Assembly (NCBI GenBank): GCA_965229345.1 | Contig: OZ245872.1 | Location: forward strand, 3,596,001-3,660,000 | Length of the DNA stretch: 64,000 nt | Direction of reading: 5' to 3' | From: PBB1 sp965229345 | Lineage (GTDB): Bacteria; Pseudomonadota; Gammaproteobacteria; Burkholderiales; Burkholderiaceae_C | Shown here: one piece after another, positions 33,182 to 42,311 of the stretch | Layout of the letters: every line of letters begins with the position of its first letter | Position numbering within the stretch: position 1 is the first letter of the stretch | Program-made: the position numbers and the translations under genes | The notes under the pieces: generated by a model | What the model was told of the DNA's origin: nothing | The model's input: the letters and a program-made list of their open reading frames with translations, nothing else | Database searches by the model: none

Positions 33182-34327
33182 TCAGGCGATCGCCGCTGGC
33201 GACAACAGGCGATCGAGTGCGTCGCTCAGGGTCTTCACCGTGCGCTCGCGTTGGTGCAGCTTGTCGAGTCCGAACAATCCGATGCGGAACGAGCGGAAGT
33301 CGGGCCCTTCGTCGCACTGCAGCGGCACGCCCGCGGCGATCTGCAGGCCCAGACCCAGCCACTTCTTGCCCGACTGCATCTCGGCATCGTCGGTGTAGCA
33401 GACGACCACACCAGGCGCCTGGAAGCCAGGCGCGGCAACACTCTGGAACCCGCGCTGGGTCAGCAGCGCGCGCACCGCATCGCCGAGCTGCTGCTGTTCA
33501 GCATGCACCTTGTCGAAGCCGTAGGCGCGGGTTTCGAGCATCACGTCTCGCACTTGGGCCAGCGCATCGGTGGGCATCGTCGCGTGATAAGCGTGGGCGC
33601 CACCTTCGTAGGCTTCCATGATCTGCAGCCACTTGCGCAGGTCGCAGGCGTAGCTGGTGCTTTGCGTGCCGTCGATGCGCTCGCGGGCCTGTTGGCTCAG
33701 CATCACCATCGCACAGCATGGCGGGCCACTCCAGCCCTTCTGCGGGGCGCTCACCAGCACATCGACGCCGGTGGCCACCATGTCGACCCAGATCGTGCCC
33801 GAGGCGATGCAGTCGAGCACGAACAACCCGCCCACCGAGTGCACTGCATCGGCCACCGCGCGCAGGTAATCGTTGGGCAGGATCATGCCGGCCGAGGTTT
33901 CGACGTGCGGCGCGAAGACCACGTCAGGACGTTGTTCCTTGATCGTCGCCACCACCTCGTCGATGGGCGCGGGGGCAAACGGGGCCTGCGCTCCGGTGTC
34001 GGTGCGGCGCGCCTTCAGCACGGTTGCATGCGAGGGGATGCTCCCCATCTCGAAGATCTGCGTCCAGCGGTAGCTGAACCAGCCGTTGCGGATCACCAGC
34101 ACCTTGCGGCCGGTGGCGAACTGGCGGGCCACGGCCTCCATGCCGAAGGTGCCGCTGCCGGGCACGATCACCGCAGCCTGCGCGTGGTAGACCGCTTTCA
34201 GCGTCGCGGAGATGTCCTTCATCACCTGCTGGAAGCGCTTGGACATGTGGTTGATCGCGCGGTCGGTGTAAACCACCGAGTACTCGAGCAGGCCATCGGG
34301 ATCGACGTCGGGCAACAAACCGGGCAT
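33182..34327 (-). CDS. Class V aminotransferase (alanine/serine-glyoxylate or -pyruvate type)
   Basis: A 381-residue PLP enzyme of the class V family. The PLP-binding Lys is at about 197 in LVSAPQKGWSGPP, preceded by the cofactor Asp in LFVLDCIASGTIW (about 168-180). VPGSGTFGMEAVARQF near 55-70 is the substrate and PLP-phosphate loop of alanine-glyoxylate/serine-pyruvate aminotransferases. The predicted reaction transfers an amino group between small amino acids and glyoxylate or pyruvate. It is upstream of the adhesin-E-like gene by 14 bases on the same strand. The exact amino donor cannot be told from sequence alone. Confidence 0.9.
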   Translation of the reverse strand: MPGLLPDVDPDGLLEYSVVYTDRAINHMSKRFQQVMKDISATLKAVYHAQAAVIVPGSGTFGMEAVARQFATGRKVLVIRNGWFSYRWTQIFEMGSIPSHATVLKARRTDTGAQAPFAPAPIDEVVATIKEQRPDVVFAPHVETSAGMILPNDYLRAVADAVHSVGGLFVLDCIASGTIWVDMVATGVDVLVSAPQKGWSGPPCCAMVMLSQQARERIDGTQSTSYACDLRKWLQIMEAYEGGAHAYHATMPTDALAQVRDVMLETRAYGFDKVHAEQQQLGDAVRALLTQRGFQSVAAPGFQAPGVVVCYTDDAEMQSGKKWLGLGLQIAAGVPLQCDEGPDFRSFRIGLFGLDKLHQRERTVKTLSDALDRLLSPAAIA

Positions 34328-34421
34328 GGTGGACTCCGCGCAGAAACTGCGTGTGGCGATCCGCAGGATTTTGACCGCTCGTCAACCGGCCCGCCAGCCT
34401 GGGGTCACCTGGCCGGACGCG

Positions 34422-35198
34422 CTACGTTGCCAGCGCTGCGTTGCGCCGTGGTCGGAACGGCTGCTGGTACAGCCACACCCGGCGTCCGTCGGGGCAGGCG
34501 TGACACGCATCGGGCTCGAGCTGTACCGCCTCGAACTCCAGGCTCGCCATCCACGCGCCAGCCGCCAGTTCGCGCGTGGCCTTGTCGACCGCACGCGGCA
34601 TGCTCTCGGGGCGCTGGAACAGATAGACCAGCTGATAGGACGACCAATCGGTCTTCCACAGATCGCCGCGGGTGATGCGTGCAAAGCCACAGCGCCACTG
34701 GCACGCGATGCGCAGGGGCCAGCTCCACTCCACACCGTCGAGACGGGCGCGCGGGAACTCGGCATGCAGCTCGCGCAGGCCGTCGCCGAGGCCGCAGCCG
34801 GCTTCGAGCACGCAGGCGGACTCCGGCAGTCGCACCAGCCGTGTCAAGCCCTGCAAGGCCCCGGGCGGTGTCGGGAAAAAAGGCGCATCGCGCCAGGCGT
34901 TGAGTGGATACAGCAGCACCAGCGCGCCCAACGGCAGCAGCCACGCCCAGGCCGGCAGATCGACCGCGACGCCGAAGGCCGCCAGCGACAGCGGGAAGCC
35001 CAGCGCCATGAAACAGCGGCGCCAGCCCGACAACGGCCAGGGCGACCACAGCGCGGGCAACGCACCGATCACGGCGCCGCACGGCAAGGCGACGACGGCG
35101 GGCGCATCGAGCGCGCGCAGTCCGAGGTAAACGGCCCAGGCGGCAGCCCAGGTCAGCAGCGCTGGCAGGGGCCAGGGCAGGATCACTGACGGCGACAT
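34422..35198 (-). CDS. Membrane-anchored class I SAM-dependent methyltransferase
   Basis: A 258-residue protein. The first about 105 residues form three or four hydrophobic segments (LPALLTWAAAWAVYLGLRAL, VVALPCGAVIGALPALW, CFMALGFPLSLAAFGVAV, WAWLLPLGALVLLYPL). The rest is a Rossmann methyltransferase with SAM motif I VLEAGCGLGDG (about 128-138), the acidic post-I LDGVEW, and a YLFQRPESMPRAVDKA segment. Start ATG 35198 lies 16 bases after fliA ends, so it is probably the last gene of the flhA-flhF-flhG-fliA operon; flagellar involvement (for example flagellin or envelope methylation) is possible but unproven. ATG 35237 is rejected because it would overlap fliA. Confidence 0.82.
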   Translation of the reverse strand: MSPSVILPWPLPALLTWAAAWAVYLGLRALDAPAVVALPCGAVIGALPALWSPWPLSGWRRCFMALGFPLSLAAFGVAVDLPAWAWLLPLGALVLLYPLNAWRDAPFFPTPPGALQGLTRLVRLPESACVLEAGCGLGDGLRELHAEFPRARLDGVEWSWPLRIACQWRCGFARITRGDLWKTDWSSYQLVYLFQRPESMPRAVDKATRELAAGAWMASLEFEAVQLEPDACHACPDGRRVWLYQQPFRPRRNAALAT

Positions 35199-35214
35199 GT
35201 GTCGCCCCCCGGCG

Positions 35215-35934
35215 TCAATATTCGCGAAGCTTGACACGCAGTCGCGCGATCGACTGGCTGTGCAGCTGGCACACGCGAGACTCGGTGACCTTCAGCACCG
35301 CAGCGATCTCTTTCAGATTCATGTCGTGCTCGTAGTACATGCTCATCACGTACTGCTCGCGCTCGGGCAGCACCTTGATGCCGGCGACCAGCGCCTCGCG
35401 CATGCGGTGATCCTGCAACTGCGCCAGCGGATTGAACGAGTCGTCGGCGACATGGCGGTCGAGGTAGTCATGGTCGCCGTCATCGCCCGACATGTCCTCG
35501 AGGTAGACGAGTTGGGTGCCGCGCACCTTGCCCAGCAGTTCCTGGTACTCGGCCAGCGTGATGCCCATCTCGCGGGCGATCTCGCTTTCGGCCGGGGCGC
35601 GGCCCATGCGCTGCTCCAGCTTGTGCACCGCCGCCTCGATGGTGCGTTGCTGCTTGCGTGTGCCGCGCGACAGGTAGTCGTTGCCGCGCAGCTCGTCGAG
35701 CATCGCGCCACGGATGCGCTGTGTCGCGAAGGTCTCGAACTGAACGCCCTGCGCCACATCGAAGCGGGTCAGCGCGTCGGCCAGGCCGATCATGCCGACC
35801 TGGATCAGGTCGTCGAGTTCGACGTTGGCGGGCAACTTGGCGATCATCTGGTGCGCAAGGCGCCGCACCAGCGGGCTGTACTGCTTGAGCATCGACGTGT
35901 TGTCGAGCTGTCCTTTGGCGGTGTACGTGGACAT
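35215..35934 (-). CDS. fliA: Flagellar sigma factor 28
   Basis: A 239-residue RNA polymerase sigma factor that transcribes late flagellar genes. Region 2 reads QYSPLVRRLAHQMIAKLPANVELDDLIQVGMIGLADALTRFD and FETFATQRIRGAMLDELR; region 3 has RTIEAAVHKLEQRMGR; region 4 has LPEREQYVMSMYYEHDMNLKEIAAVLKVTESRVCQLHSQSIARLR. Length and order match FliA. It sits after flhG (16-base gap) in the flhA-flhF-flhG-fliA series. Confidence 0.96.
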   Translation of the reverse strand: MSTYTAKGQLDNTSMLKQYSPLVRRLAHQMIAKLPANVELDDLIQVGMIGLADALTRFDVAQGVQFETFATQRIRGAMLDELRGNDYLSRGTRKQQRTIEAAVHKLEQRMGRAPAESEIAREMGITLAEYQELLGKVRGTQLVYLEDMSGDDGDHDYLDRHVADDSFNPLAQLQDHRMREALVAGIKVLPEREQYVMSMYYEHDMNLKEIAAVLKVTESRVCQLHSQSIARLRVKLREY

Positions 35935-35950
35935 GGATGGCTCCAGAGAT

Positions 35951-36790
35951 TCAGTTCAGCGCGTGAAGAGAGGGCGCGGCCATGGCAGGGCGCAATGCGG
36001 CCAGCTCGGTATCCGCCGGCTGCAGGGTGTCGCGTACCCAGCGCCGCAGCGCGGGGATCGAGGCAGTGCGTGGGTCGCTGGCGGGATCGATCTGCATCCA
36101 GTCGCGCAGCACGGCGCCCAGGAAATCGTCGGCGCAGGTCGCGATCTGCATCGCGATGCGTTCGGCGCGGGGTGAACTCGGCGCGGCGCTCAGCAGCAGG
36201 TCGTGCACCAGCAGGCCACCGCGTTGCGTCAGCAACTTCATCGCGGCATAGGCGTGGGTGACGCTGACAGGCCGGTCGTCTGCCAGCAGCAGCGGTCGAG
36301 GGCGGGTCAGGGAGACACCACGCATGAACAGGCGGCACAGATCGGTCGCGCTGGCGTGCACCAGCACCACATCGGCACCCGGAGCGGCGCGCGCCACGGC
36401 GTCCAGGAAGCCCGCGGTCGAGCCCTGGGCATCGACATGGCGCAGCGGCAGCCCGCGCGCGGCCAGGTACGAGACCTCGTGCGACAAGGTTTCGATGGAT
36501 TCGGCCAGATCGAGTTGCGCGATCTCGTTCGGTTCGGGTGCGTTCTCACCGGCGTCGACCACCAGTGTGTGGCAGCCCTGCTCGGCAAAGCCGCTGCACA
36601 GCCGCTCGAGCATCACACCGCCGAAGGCCATGTGCGGGTTCGACACCACCGGCACGAAGCGCACTTGCGCGTGGGCGAACAGGCGTCGCAGGCCATCGGC
36701 CTGGTCGAGCGGCATGGGAGTGGAGAACGTGGGCGTCATCGCGGGAAAGGGCTGGTTCGGCGGAAAGGAGTCGTGCATGGCGCGTGACAT
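35951..36790 (-). CDS. flhG: FlhG-like (MinD family) flagellar number regulator with degenerate ATP site
   Basis: A 279-residue protein in the FlhG/FleN position, directly after flhF (TGATG overlap). FlhG is a MinD-type ATPase that limits flagellar number and position. The C-terminal switch region DDRPVSVTHAYAAMKLL resembles the PTSxTDAYAxIK motif of FlhG, and HTLVVDAGENAP resembles its Walker B strand. But the N-terminal deviant Walker A (KGGVGKT) is replaced by VVSNPHMAFGGVMLERL, with no Lys, so ATP hydrolysis by the usual mechanism looks impossible. Either a non-ATPase FlhG variant or a diverged paralogue. Start at 36790 is set by the overlap; ATG 36778 is an alternative. Confidence 0.75.
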   Translation of the reverse strand: MSRAMHDSFPPNQPFPAMTPTFSTPMPLDQADGLRRLFAHAQVRFVPVVSNPHMAFGGVMLERLCSGFAEQGCHTLVVDAGENAPEPNEIAQLDLAESIETLSHEVSYLAARGLPLRHVDAQGSTAGFLDAVARAAPGADVVLVHASATDLCRLFMRGVSLTRPRPLLLADDRPVSVTHAYAAMKLLTQRGGLLVHDLLLSAAPSSPRAERIAMQIATCADDFLGAVLRDWMQIDPASDPRTASIPALRRWVRDTLQPADTELAALRPAMAAPSLHALN

Positions 36791-38433
36791 CAGGCGTGTT
36801 CCATCAACGCGGCGTGCGGCGCCACCGGGTGCGTCTGGTGCTGCGGCGCCGCGAAGATCAGGTTCACGTCGCTGGCGTCCATGCGGTAGGCGGTGGCAAT
36901 CGTCGGGCGCAGGGCACGGTGGATCAGCGCATTCGATGACAGGCGGTGCCAGTCTTCGGGCACCCGCTGGCCGTTGGCGACGCCCAGCACGGTGAGCTTG
37001 TGGCGGATCAGCGCATCGAGCGCCGGCCCGAGCTTCACCGCCTCGTCCATCTTGGACAGCACCACGCCACGGCAGGTGTTGGCGCGGTAGGAGATCAGCA
37101 CGTCTTCGATCGTCTCGCCCTGCGCGGCCGAGTTGACCACCAGCAGCTTGTGGATCGAGCGGTGGCCCAGCATGTCGAGCAGCTCGCGGGTGCGGGTGTC
37201 GCGCTGCGCCATGCCGGCGGTGTCGATCAGCACCATCTTCTTGGCCGACAGCAGGTCGAGCAGGTCTTCCAGCGACGCACGGTCGTGTGCGGTATGCACC
37301 GGCACGCCGAGGATGCGACCGTAGGCACGCAATTGTTCGTGGGCGCCGACACGGTAGGCGTCGAGTGTGATCAGCCCCAGGTGCGAGGCGCCGTAGCGGG
37401 TCGCGAACGCAGCGGCCAGCTTGGCGGTGGTGGTGGTCTTGCCGACCCCGGTGGCACCGACCAGTGCATAGACGCCACCCTGGTCTTCCAGCGGCGGTTC
37501 ACGGTCGGCGCTCAGCAGGTTGCGCTCGAGCACGCTGGCCGCCCAGGCCATCTCGTCGGTGACGTCGGGGCCCATGCCTTCGGCCAGTTTGCGGATCAGC
37601 GCCGGCGAGAAGCCGCAGTCGATCAGCTTTTGCGTCAGACGGGCCTGCGCGGGCTGGCGCTGCAGCTTTTCCATGAAGGCCAACGCACCGAAGCGCTCTT
37701 CGATCATGCCCTTCATGCTGCGCAGCTCGTTCATCATGTCCTGCTGATCGCGACGGGCCACGATGGCTTCGGCGGCGGGCGCAGCAGACGGGCGCACGAT
37801 CACTTCTTCGCGCAGCACCGGCGGCTCGTGCAAGGACACGTGGGCAGCGCTTTCGGAATGGAGCGTGCCCAGCACCGGCGCATGTCCGGGCTGAACGACG
37901 GGTTGTGCGCGCTTCATGGCCACTGCAGGCCGTGCTGCGATCGGGGCCTCGGCCATCCTCGCAGCCAGCGGACCGGCAGGCACCTCGGCCACCGGTGCGG
38001 CAGCGCGCGCCGCGACCGATTCGGCCTGCAGCGCGACCTGGCGGCGCTTGAGCATGCGGTCACGGACATAGTCCTGGAACGACAGCGTGCTCATGGACAG
38101 CTGCTCGATGTCATCTTCAATCGATTCGGCTGCTGGCGTGGCCACCACGTCGGCCCGTGCAGATTGCGTTCTGGCGACACCCGGCCGGCCCGGGCCAGGC
38201 CGCGCCGCCGCTGCGCGGCTGGACGCGGGGGCAGCCGCGGCAGGCGTGGCCGTCGTCGCAGCGCTGGTGGCCATGCGTTCGATCTGGGCCATGCTTTCCG
38301 GCGCCATCGCCACCACCTCGACGCCATCACCGGATGGTTTGGTGGACAGCACGACCGCATCCTCGCCGAGGGCCTGGCGCACCAAGGCCAGTGCTTCGCG
38401 CGATGTGCGCGCGGTGAAACGTTTGACGTTCAT
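36790..38433 (-). CDS. flhF: Flagellar biosynthesis GTPase FlhF
   Basis: An SRP-type GTPase that directs the site of flagellum assembly (polar placement in many species). 547 residues, with an N-terminal B domain rich in Ala/Pro (MNVKRFTARTSREALALVRQALG, then a low-complexity region to about 200), an N domain and the G domain: G1 YALVGATGVGKTTTTAKLAA (about 318-337), LGLITLDAYRVGAHEQL, G3 MVLIDTAGMAQRDTR. Its ATG overlaps the flhA stop (ATGA), and its own stop overlaps flhG. The N-terminal region is long and Pro/Ala-rich compared with compact homologues. Confidence 0.95.
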   Translation of the reverse strand: MNVKRFTARTSREALALVRQALGEDAVVLSTKPSGDGVEVVAMAPESMAQIERMATSAATTATPAAAAPASSRAAAARPGPGRPGVARTQSARADVVATPAAESIEDDIEQLSMSTLSFQDYVRDRMLKRRQVALQAESVAARAAAPVAEVPAGPLAARMAEAPIAARPAVAMKRAQPVVQPGHAPVLGTLHSESAAHVSLHEPPVLREEVIVRPSAAPAAEAIVARRDQQDMMNELRSMKGMIEERFGALAFMEKLQRQPAQARLTQKLIDCGFSPALIRKLAEGMGPDVTDEMAWAASVLERNLLSADREPPLEDQGGVYALVGATGVGKTTTTAKLAAAFATRYGASHLGLITLDAYRVGAHEQLRAYGRILGVPVHTAHDRASLEDLLDLLSAKKMVLIDTAGMAQRDTRTRELLDMLGHRSIHKLLVVNSAAQGETIEDVLISYRANTCRGVVLSKMDEAVKLGPALDALIRHKLTVLGVANGQRVPEDWHRLSSNALIHRALRPTIATAYRMDASDVNLIFAAPQHQTHPVAPHAALMEHA

Positions 38434-40514
38434 GCGGTACCTCCGATGACTGACCCGATGCGGATCGAATGGGTTTCAGGTATTTCGCTGTGCGCCAGCA
38501 CCCGCATCCGCGGTGCGGCACGCTTGAGCAGGCGGGCCATCGGCGCACGGATCGCGTCCGGCACCAGCAGGCAGGCGGGCAGGCCCAGGTCTTCCTGGCG
38601 CTTGGCCGAATCGGCGGCGTGGCGGGTCAGGGTGTCGGCCACGCCCGGGTCCAGCGCCGCGCCATGCGGCGAGGTGAGCGCCTGCGCCACCATGCGTTCG
38701 AGATCGGGCTCGAGCGCGATGACGTCGAGCTCCTTGCTCGGGCCGTAGATCTGCTGGACGATGGACGGGGCCAGGTGCACGCGGATGCGGCGGGCCAGTT
38801 CGGCCGGGTCGGTGACGGTGGAGGCGTTCTCGGCCAGGCTCTCGACGATGGAGCGCATGTCGCGGATGTGCACGCCTTCTTCCAGCAGCAGCTGGAGAAC
38901 CTTTTGCAGAGCCGGAATCGCGACCATCTTGGGCACCACGTCCTCGATCATCTTGGGAGCCAGCTTGGTCACGTGTTCGACCAGTTGCTGGACCTCCACA
39001 CGACCCAACAACTTGGCGGCGTGGAGTTGCATCAAGTGTGAAAGATGGGTCGCCACGACGGTCGAGCAATCAACCACCGTAAACCCACTCATTTGGGCTG
39101 ACTCGCGCTGGCGGTCCTCGATCCACACCGCGGGCAGCCCGAAGGCCGGGTCGGTGGTGCGCGTGCCGATCAATTGCGTGGTGGCGCCGCCCGGGTTGAT
39201 GGCCAGCCACATGCCCGGGAACGCTTCGCCCTCGCCCACCACCGCGCCACGCAGCGTCAGGCGGTACATGCTGGGTTTGAGCTCGAGGTTGTCGCGGATG
39301 TGCACCGGCGGCGGCAGGAAACCGACGTCCTGTGCGAACTTGCGCCGCACGCCCTTGATGCGGGCCAGCAGGTCGCCTTCGCGCGCCTTGTCGACCAGCG
39401 AGATCAGGCGGTAACCCACCTCCAGGCCCAGGGTGTCGATGGGCAGCAGGTCGTCCCAGCTGGCTTCGGCATTCGGCTCGGGCACCACGACCGCCGATGG
39501 CTGTGGCGCTTCGCGGGCGATGCGGTCGCGCTCGCGCATCCAGTAGGCCGCATAGCCCAGGCTGGAGGCGATCAGGATGAACACCACATGCGGCATGCCC
39601 GGGATCAGCCCCAGCGTGCCGATGACGCCGGCGGTGATGGCCAGCGCACGCGGCGAATTGAACATCTGCGCAGCGATCTGGGTGCCGACGTCGTTGCCCT
39701 TGCCGACGCGCGAGACCACCATCGCCGCGGCCACCGAGATCAGCAGGCCAGGAATCTGTGCGACCAGCGCATCGCCGACGGCCAGCACGATGTAGCTGTC
39801 GGCGGCCTGGCCGGCCGACAGGCCATGCTGCGCCACGCCGATGATGAAGCCGCCGATGATGTTGATCACCAGGATCATCAGGCCGGCCATCGCGTCGCCG
39901 CGAACGAACTTGCTGGCACCGTCCATCGAGCCGAAGAACTCGGCCTCGTCGCCGACCTCGGCGCGACGGCGCTTGGCTTCCTTCTCGTCGATCAGGCCAG
40001 CGTTCAGGTCGGCGTCGATCGCCATTTGCTTGCCGGGCATGGCATCCAGCGTGAAGCGGGCACCAACTTCGGCAATCCGCTCGGCACCCTTGGTGACCAC
40101 GATGAAGTTGATCACCACCAGGATCGCGAAGACGATCAGACCGACCGCGAAATTGCCGCCGATCAGGAAGTGGCCGAACGACTCGATCACCGCGCCAGCG
40201 GCACCCGGACCGGTGTGGCCTTCGAGCAGCACGACGCGCGTCGAGGCCACGTTCAATGACAGGCGCAACAGCGTGGTGAGCAGGATCACCGTCGGGAAGG
40301 CCGCGAAATCGAGGGGCTTGACCATGTAGGCCGCGACCATCATCACCATCAGCGCCATCGCGATGTTGAAGGTGAACAGCAAGTCGAGCACGAAGGCCGG
40401 CAGCGGCAGCACCATCATCGACAGCACCATCACGATGAACAGCGGCGCCATCAGCGCGCGGATCGCGGTGGCATTGGGGCCCAGCCAGGCCTTCACTTGC
40501 TGCAACGGGTTCAT
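38430..40514 (-). CDS. flhA: Flagellar type III export gate protein FlhA
   Basis: A 694-residue component of the flagellar export gate. Eight membrane segments occupy about the first 310 residues (LFIVMVLSMMVLPLPAFVLDLL at the start). The conserved cytoplasmic FHIPEP-type loop reads KGAERIAEVGARFTLDAMPGKQMAIDADL (about 145-175). The C-terminal domain that binds export chaperones follows. ATG 40514 starts the family N-terminus (MNPLQQVKAWLGPNATAIRALMAP); an in-frame extension to 40619 is rejected. First gene of the flhA-flhF-flhG-fliA series; the 490-base gap behind it contains a compound inverted repeat. Confidence 0.96.
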   Translation of the reverse strand: MNPLQQVKAWLGPNATAIRALMAPLFIVMVLSMMVLPLPAFVLDLLFTFNIAMALMVMMVAAYMVKPLDFAAFPTVILLTTLLRLSLNVASTRVVLLEGHTGPGAAGAVIESFGHFLIGGNFAVGLIVFAILVVINFIVVTKGAERIAEVGARFTLDAMPGKQMAIDADLNAGLIDEKEAKRRRAEVGDEAEFFGSMDGASKFVRGDAMAGLMILVINIIGGFIIGVAQHGLSAGQAADSYIVLAVGDALVAQIPGLLISVAAAMVVSRVGKGNDVGTQIAAQMFNSPRALAITAGVIGTLGLIPGMPHVVFILIASSLGYAAYWMRERDRIAREAPQPSAVVVPEPNAEASWDDLLPIDTLGLEVGYRLISLVDKAREGDLLARIKGVRRKFAQDVGFLPPPVHIRDNLELKPSMYRLTLRGAVVGEGEAFPGMWLAINPGGATTQLIGTRTTDPAFGLPAVWIEDRQRESAQMSGFTVVDCSTVVATHLSHLMQLHAAKLLGRVEVQQLVEHVTKLAPKMIEDVVPKMVAIPALQKVLQLLLEEGVHIRDMRSIVESLAENASTVTDPAELARRIRVHLAPSIVQQIYGPSKELDVIALEPDLERMVAQALTSPHGAALDPGVADTLTRHAADSAKRQEDLGLPACLLVPDAIRAPMARLLKRAAPRMRVLAHSEIPETHSIRIGSVIGGTA

Positions 40515-40674
40515 CGTGGAATCACCCGGAAGGTGACCGTCGATGGCCGTGGGGAGAGGAGATGTGCGGACATGCAAAGCGTCGGTTGATGCTTGCCATT
40601 GTTCCGAGGCATCGCCCAAACTTGAGCCGGATAAAGGGGGCGAAGGGTGCGCAGTTCCGGCTTCTACTTTGTTT

Positions 40675-40994
40675 GAGCGCTGCGGCGGGCCGCTGTGTTG
40701 CGTTCATGTCCTCCGGGCCGGTTCACCAACGGTTCGCTTCGGCTCCAGTGACGCCGGCCCTCCACCTTTACTTCACTCCACACAGCGTCCCACCGCAGCG
40801 CTCTGGCAACCACCGAAGCGGCCGGGAGATTTGAGTTCCTCCGCATGAGGCAACGGTGCCGGCTGTCGAGGGCGTGGGGTGGCCGGCGCAGCGAAGTAAA
40901 GGGGGAGGGCCGGATCGGCTTTGCCCGGAGCGGGCAATGGGCGCCCCGGCCCGGAGGACATGAGCGGAGCCGGTCACCCCGCGCCCTCGACAGC
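40675..40994. repeat. Compound inverted-repeat region between flhA and flhB
   Basis: The 490-base flhA-flhB gap has no credible gene. It holds several overlapping inverted repeats: 40675-40698 with 40780-40803 (22 of 24 match), 40706-40721 with 40947-40962 (16 of 16, starting ATGTCCTCCGGGCCGG), 40754-40774 with 40893-40913 (20 of 21), and 40863-40882 with 40975-40994 (18 of 20). Three of the four pairs are separated by 80-225 bases and interleave rather than nest. No transposase or target duplication is seen. It may be a dispersed non-autonomous palindromic element. Short open frames here are low-complexity and rejected. Confidence 0.75.
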
Positions 40995-41004
40995 TGTGCC
41001 GATG

Positions 41005-42165
41005 TCACGCCAGTTCGGCGTGATCTTTCGGCGTGTTGTGCGGATCGAGCTCTGGCGGCACCACGAGCTCAGGCAGGTCGCCAGGCATCGCACCACGGCC
41101 ACTCATTGCAGCGCGCAGCTGGTACACATAGGCCAGCACCTGCGCCACGGCGGCGAACAATGCGGTCGGGATTTCCCGGTCGAGTTCGGCGTGGGCGTAC
41201 AACGCACGCGCGAGCACCGGCGCCTGCAGCACCGGGACCTGGGCGGTGCGGGCGGTGTCGCGAATCGTCATCGCGAGCAGATCCGCACCCTTCGCCACGA
41301 CGCGCGGCGCGCCCATCGCGGCCTCGTCGTACTTCAGCGCGACCGCATAGTGGGTCGGGTTCATCACCACGAGGTCGGCGGTCGGCACCGCGGCCAGCAT
41401 GCGGCGGCGCGACAGCTCGCGCATCAGCTGGCGGCGACGGCCCTTGACCTCCTGGCTGCCCTCGGACTCCTTGTGCTCTTGCTTCATCTCCTGCGCCGTC
41501 ATCTTGAGCTTGCTGGCATTCAGGTAGCGCTGCAAGGGCGCGTCCACGGCCGCGAACACCGCCAGCACGCCGAGCAGCAGCCACAGCCCGCCTTGCAGCG
41601 CCGAGCCCGCCTGCGTGAGTCCGGCGGTCAGTGGCATGCCCATCAGGCCGCGGAATTCATCGATGTGAAAGTAGAGATACAGGCACCCCACCGTGCCCAG
41701 CAGCAGTGCCAGCAGCGAGGCCTTCAGGGCGTCGATCACGTGCTGCTTCGACAACAGGCGGGAGATGCCCGCCGGCAGGTTGAACGGTGTGGCCTTGGGC
41801 ATCAGCGGCTTCAAGGTCCAGTTCCAGCCCCCGAGGGCCAGCGCGCTGGCGATGCCGACAAAGCTCATCCACAGCCCGAGCGGGACGACCACCCAGAGCA
41901 TCATCACGGTCAGGTCGGCCAGACGCTCGAACATCGCCGACGGCCCGAGTCGCGCGTTGGCGTCGAAGCTCAGGCTGCGGATCAGGCCGGCCTGGGTCCA
42001 ACCGATCAGCGTCGGCGTCATCACGACCAGACCCAACCCGCCGGCGGCCAGTGCCGCAAAGTGGCCGAGGTCGCGCGAGCGCGGCACATTGCCGTCTTCG
42101 CGCGCCTTTTTCAGCCGCCTCGCCGAGGCGGGGAGATTGCGGTCTTGTGCGTCGGACTCGGCCAT
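41005..42165 (-). CDS. flhB: Flagellar type III export switch protein FlhB
   Basis: A 386-residue protein that switches export from rod/hook to filament substrates. An N-terminal cytoplasmic start (LPASARRLKKAREDGNVPRSRDL) precedes four membrane segments in residues about 30-220, and a C-terminal cytoplasmic domain contains the autocleavage motif VVMNPTHYAVALKY, with NPTH at 269-272 and cleavage expected between Asn269 and Pro270. It is separated from flhA by the inverted-repeat region and is divergent from livK with a 273-base gap. Confidence 0.96.
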   Translation of the reverse strand: MAESDAQDRNLPASARRLKKAREDGNVPRSRDLGHFAALAAGGLGLVVMTPTLIGWTQAGLIRSLSFDANARLGPSAMFERLADLTVMMLWVVVPLGLWMSFVGIASALALGGWNWTLKPLMPKATPFNLPAGISRLLSKQHVIDALKASLLALLLGTVGCLYLYFHIDEFRGLMGMPLTAGLTQAGSALQGGLWLLLGVLAVFAAVDAPLQRYLNASKLKMTAQEMKQEHKESEGSQEVKGRRRQLMRELSRRRMLAAVPTADLVVMNPTHYAVALKYDEAAMGAPRVVAKGADLLAMTIRDTARTAQVPVLQAPVLARALYAHAELDREIPTALFAAVAQVLAYVYQLRAAMSGRGAMPGDLPELVVPPELDPHNTPKDHAELA

Positions 42166-42311
42166 GAGCGGGTGCGTGAGGGTTCAGGCGAATTGTTCCC
42201 AGCCCTGCAGCGCACTGGCGCCAGAGAAGCACGGCAAACTGATGGTTTCTTCAGCGCACGGGGGGGTCGGAAATGCGCTGCGGCGTCAGCCTGCAGTCAG
42301 GTATCGACACT

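Noticed and set aside
40543..41447. Several short open frames in the flhA-flhB gap
   Set aside because: They fall inside inverted repeats, are low-complexity and lack ribosome-binding sites.
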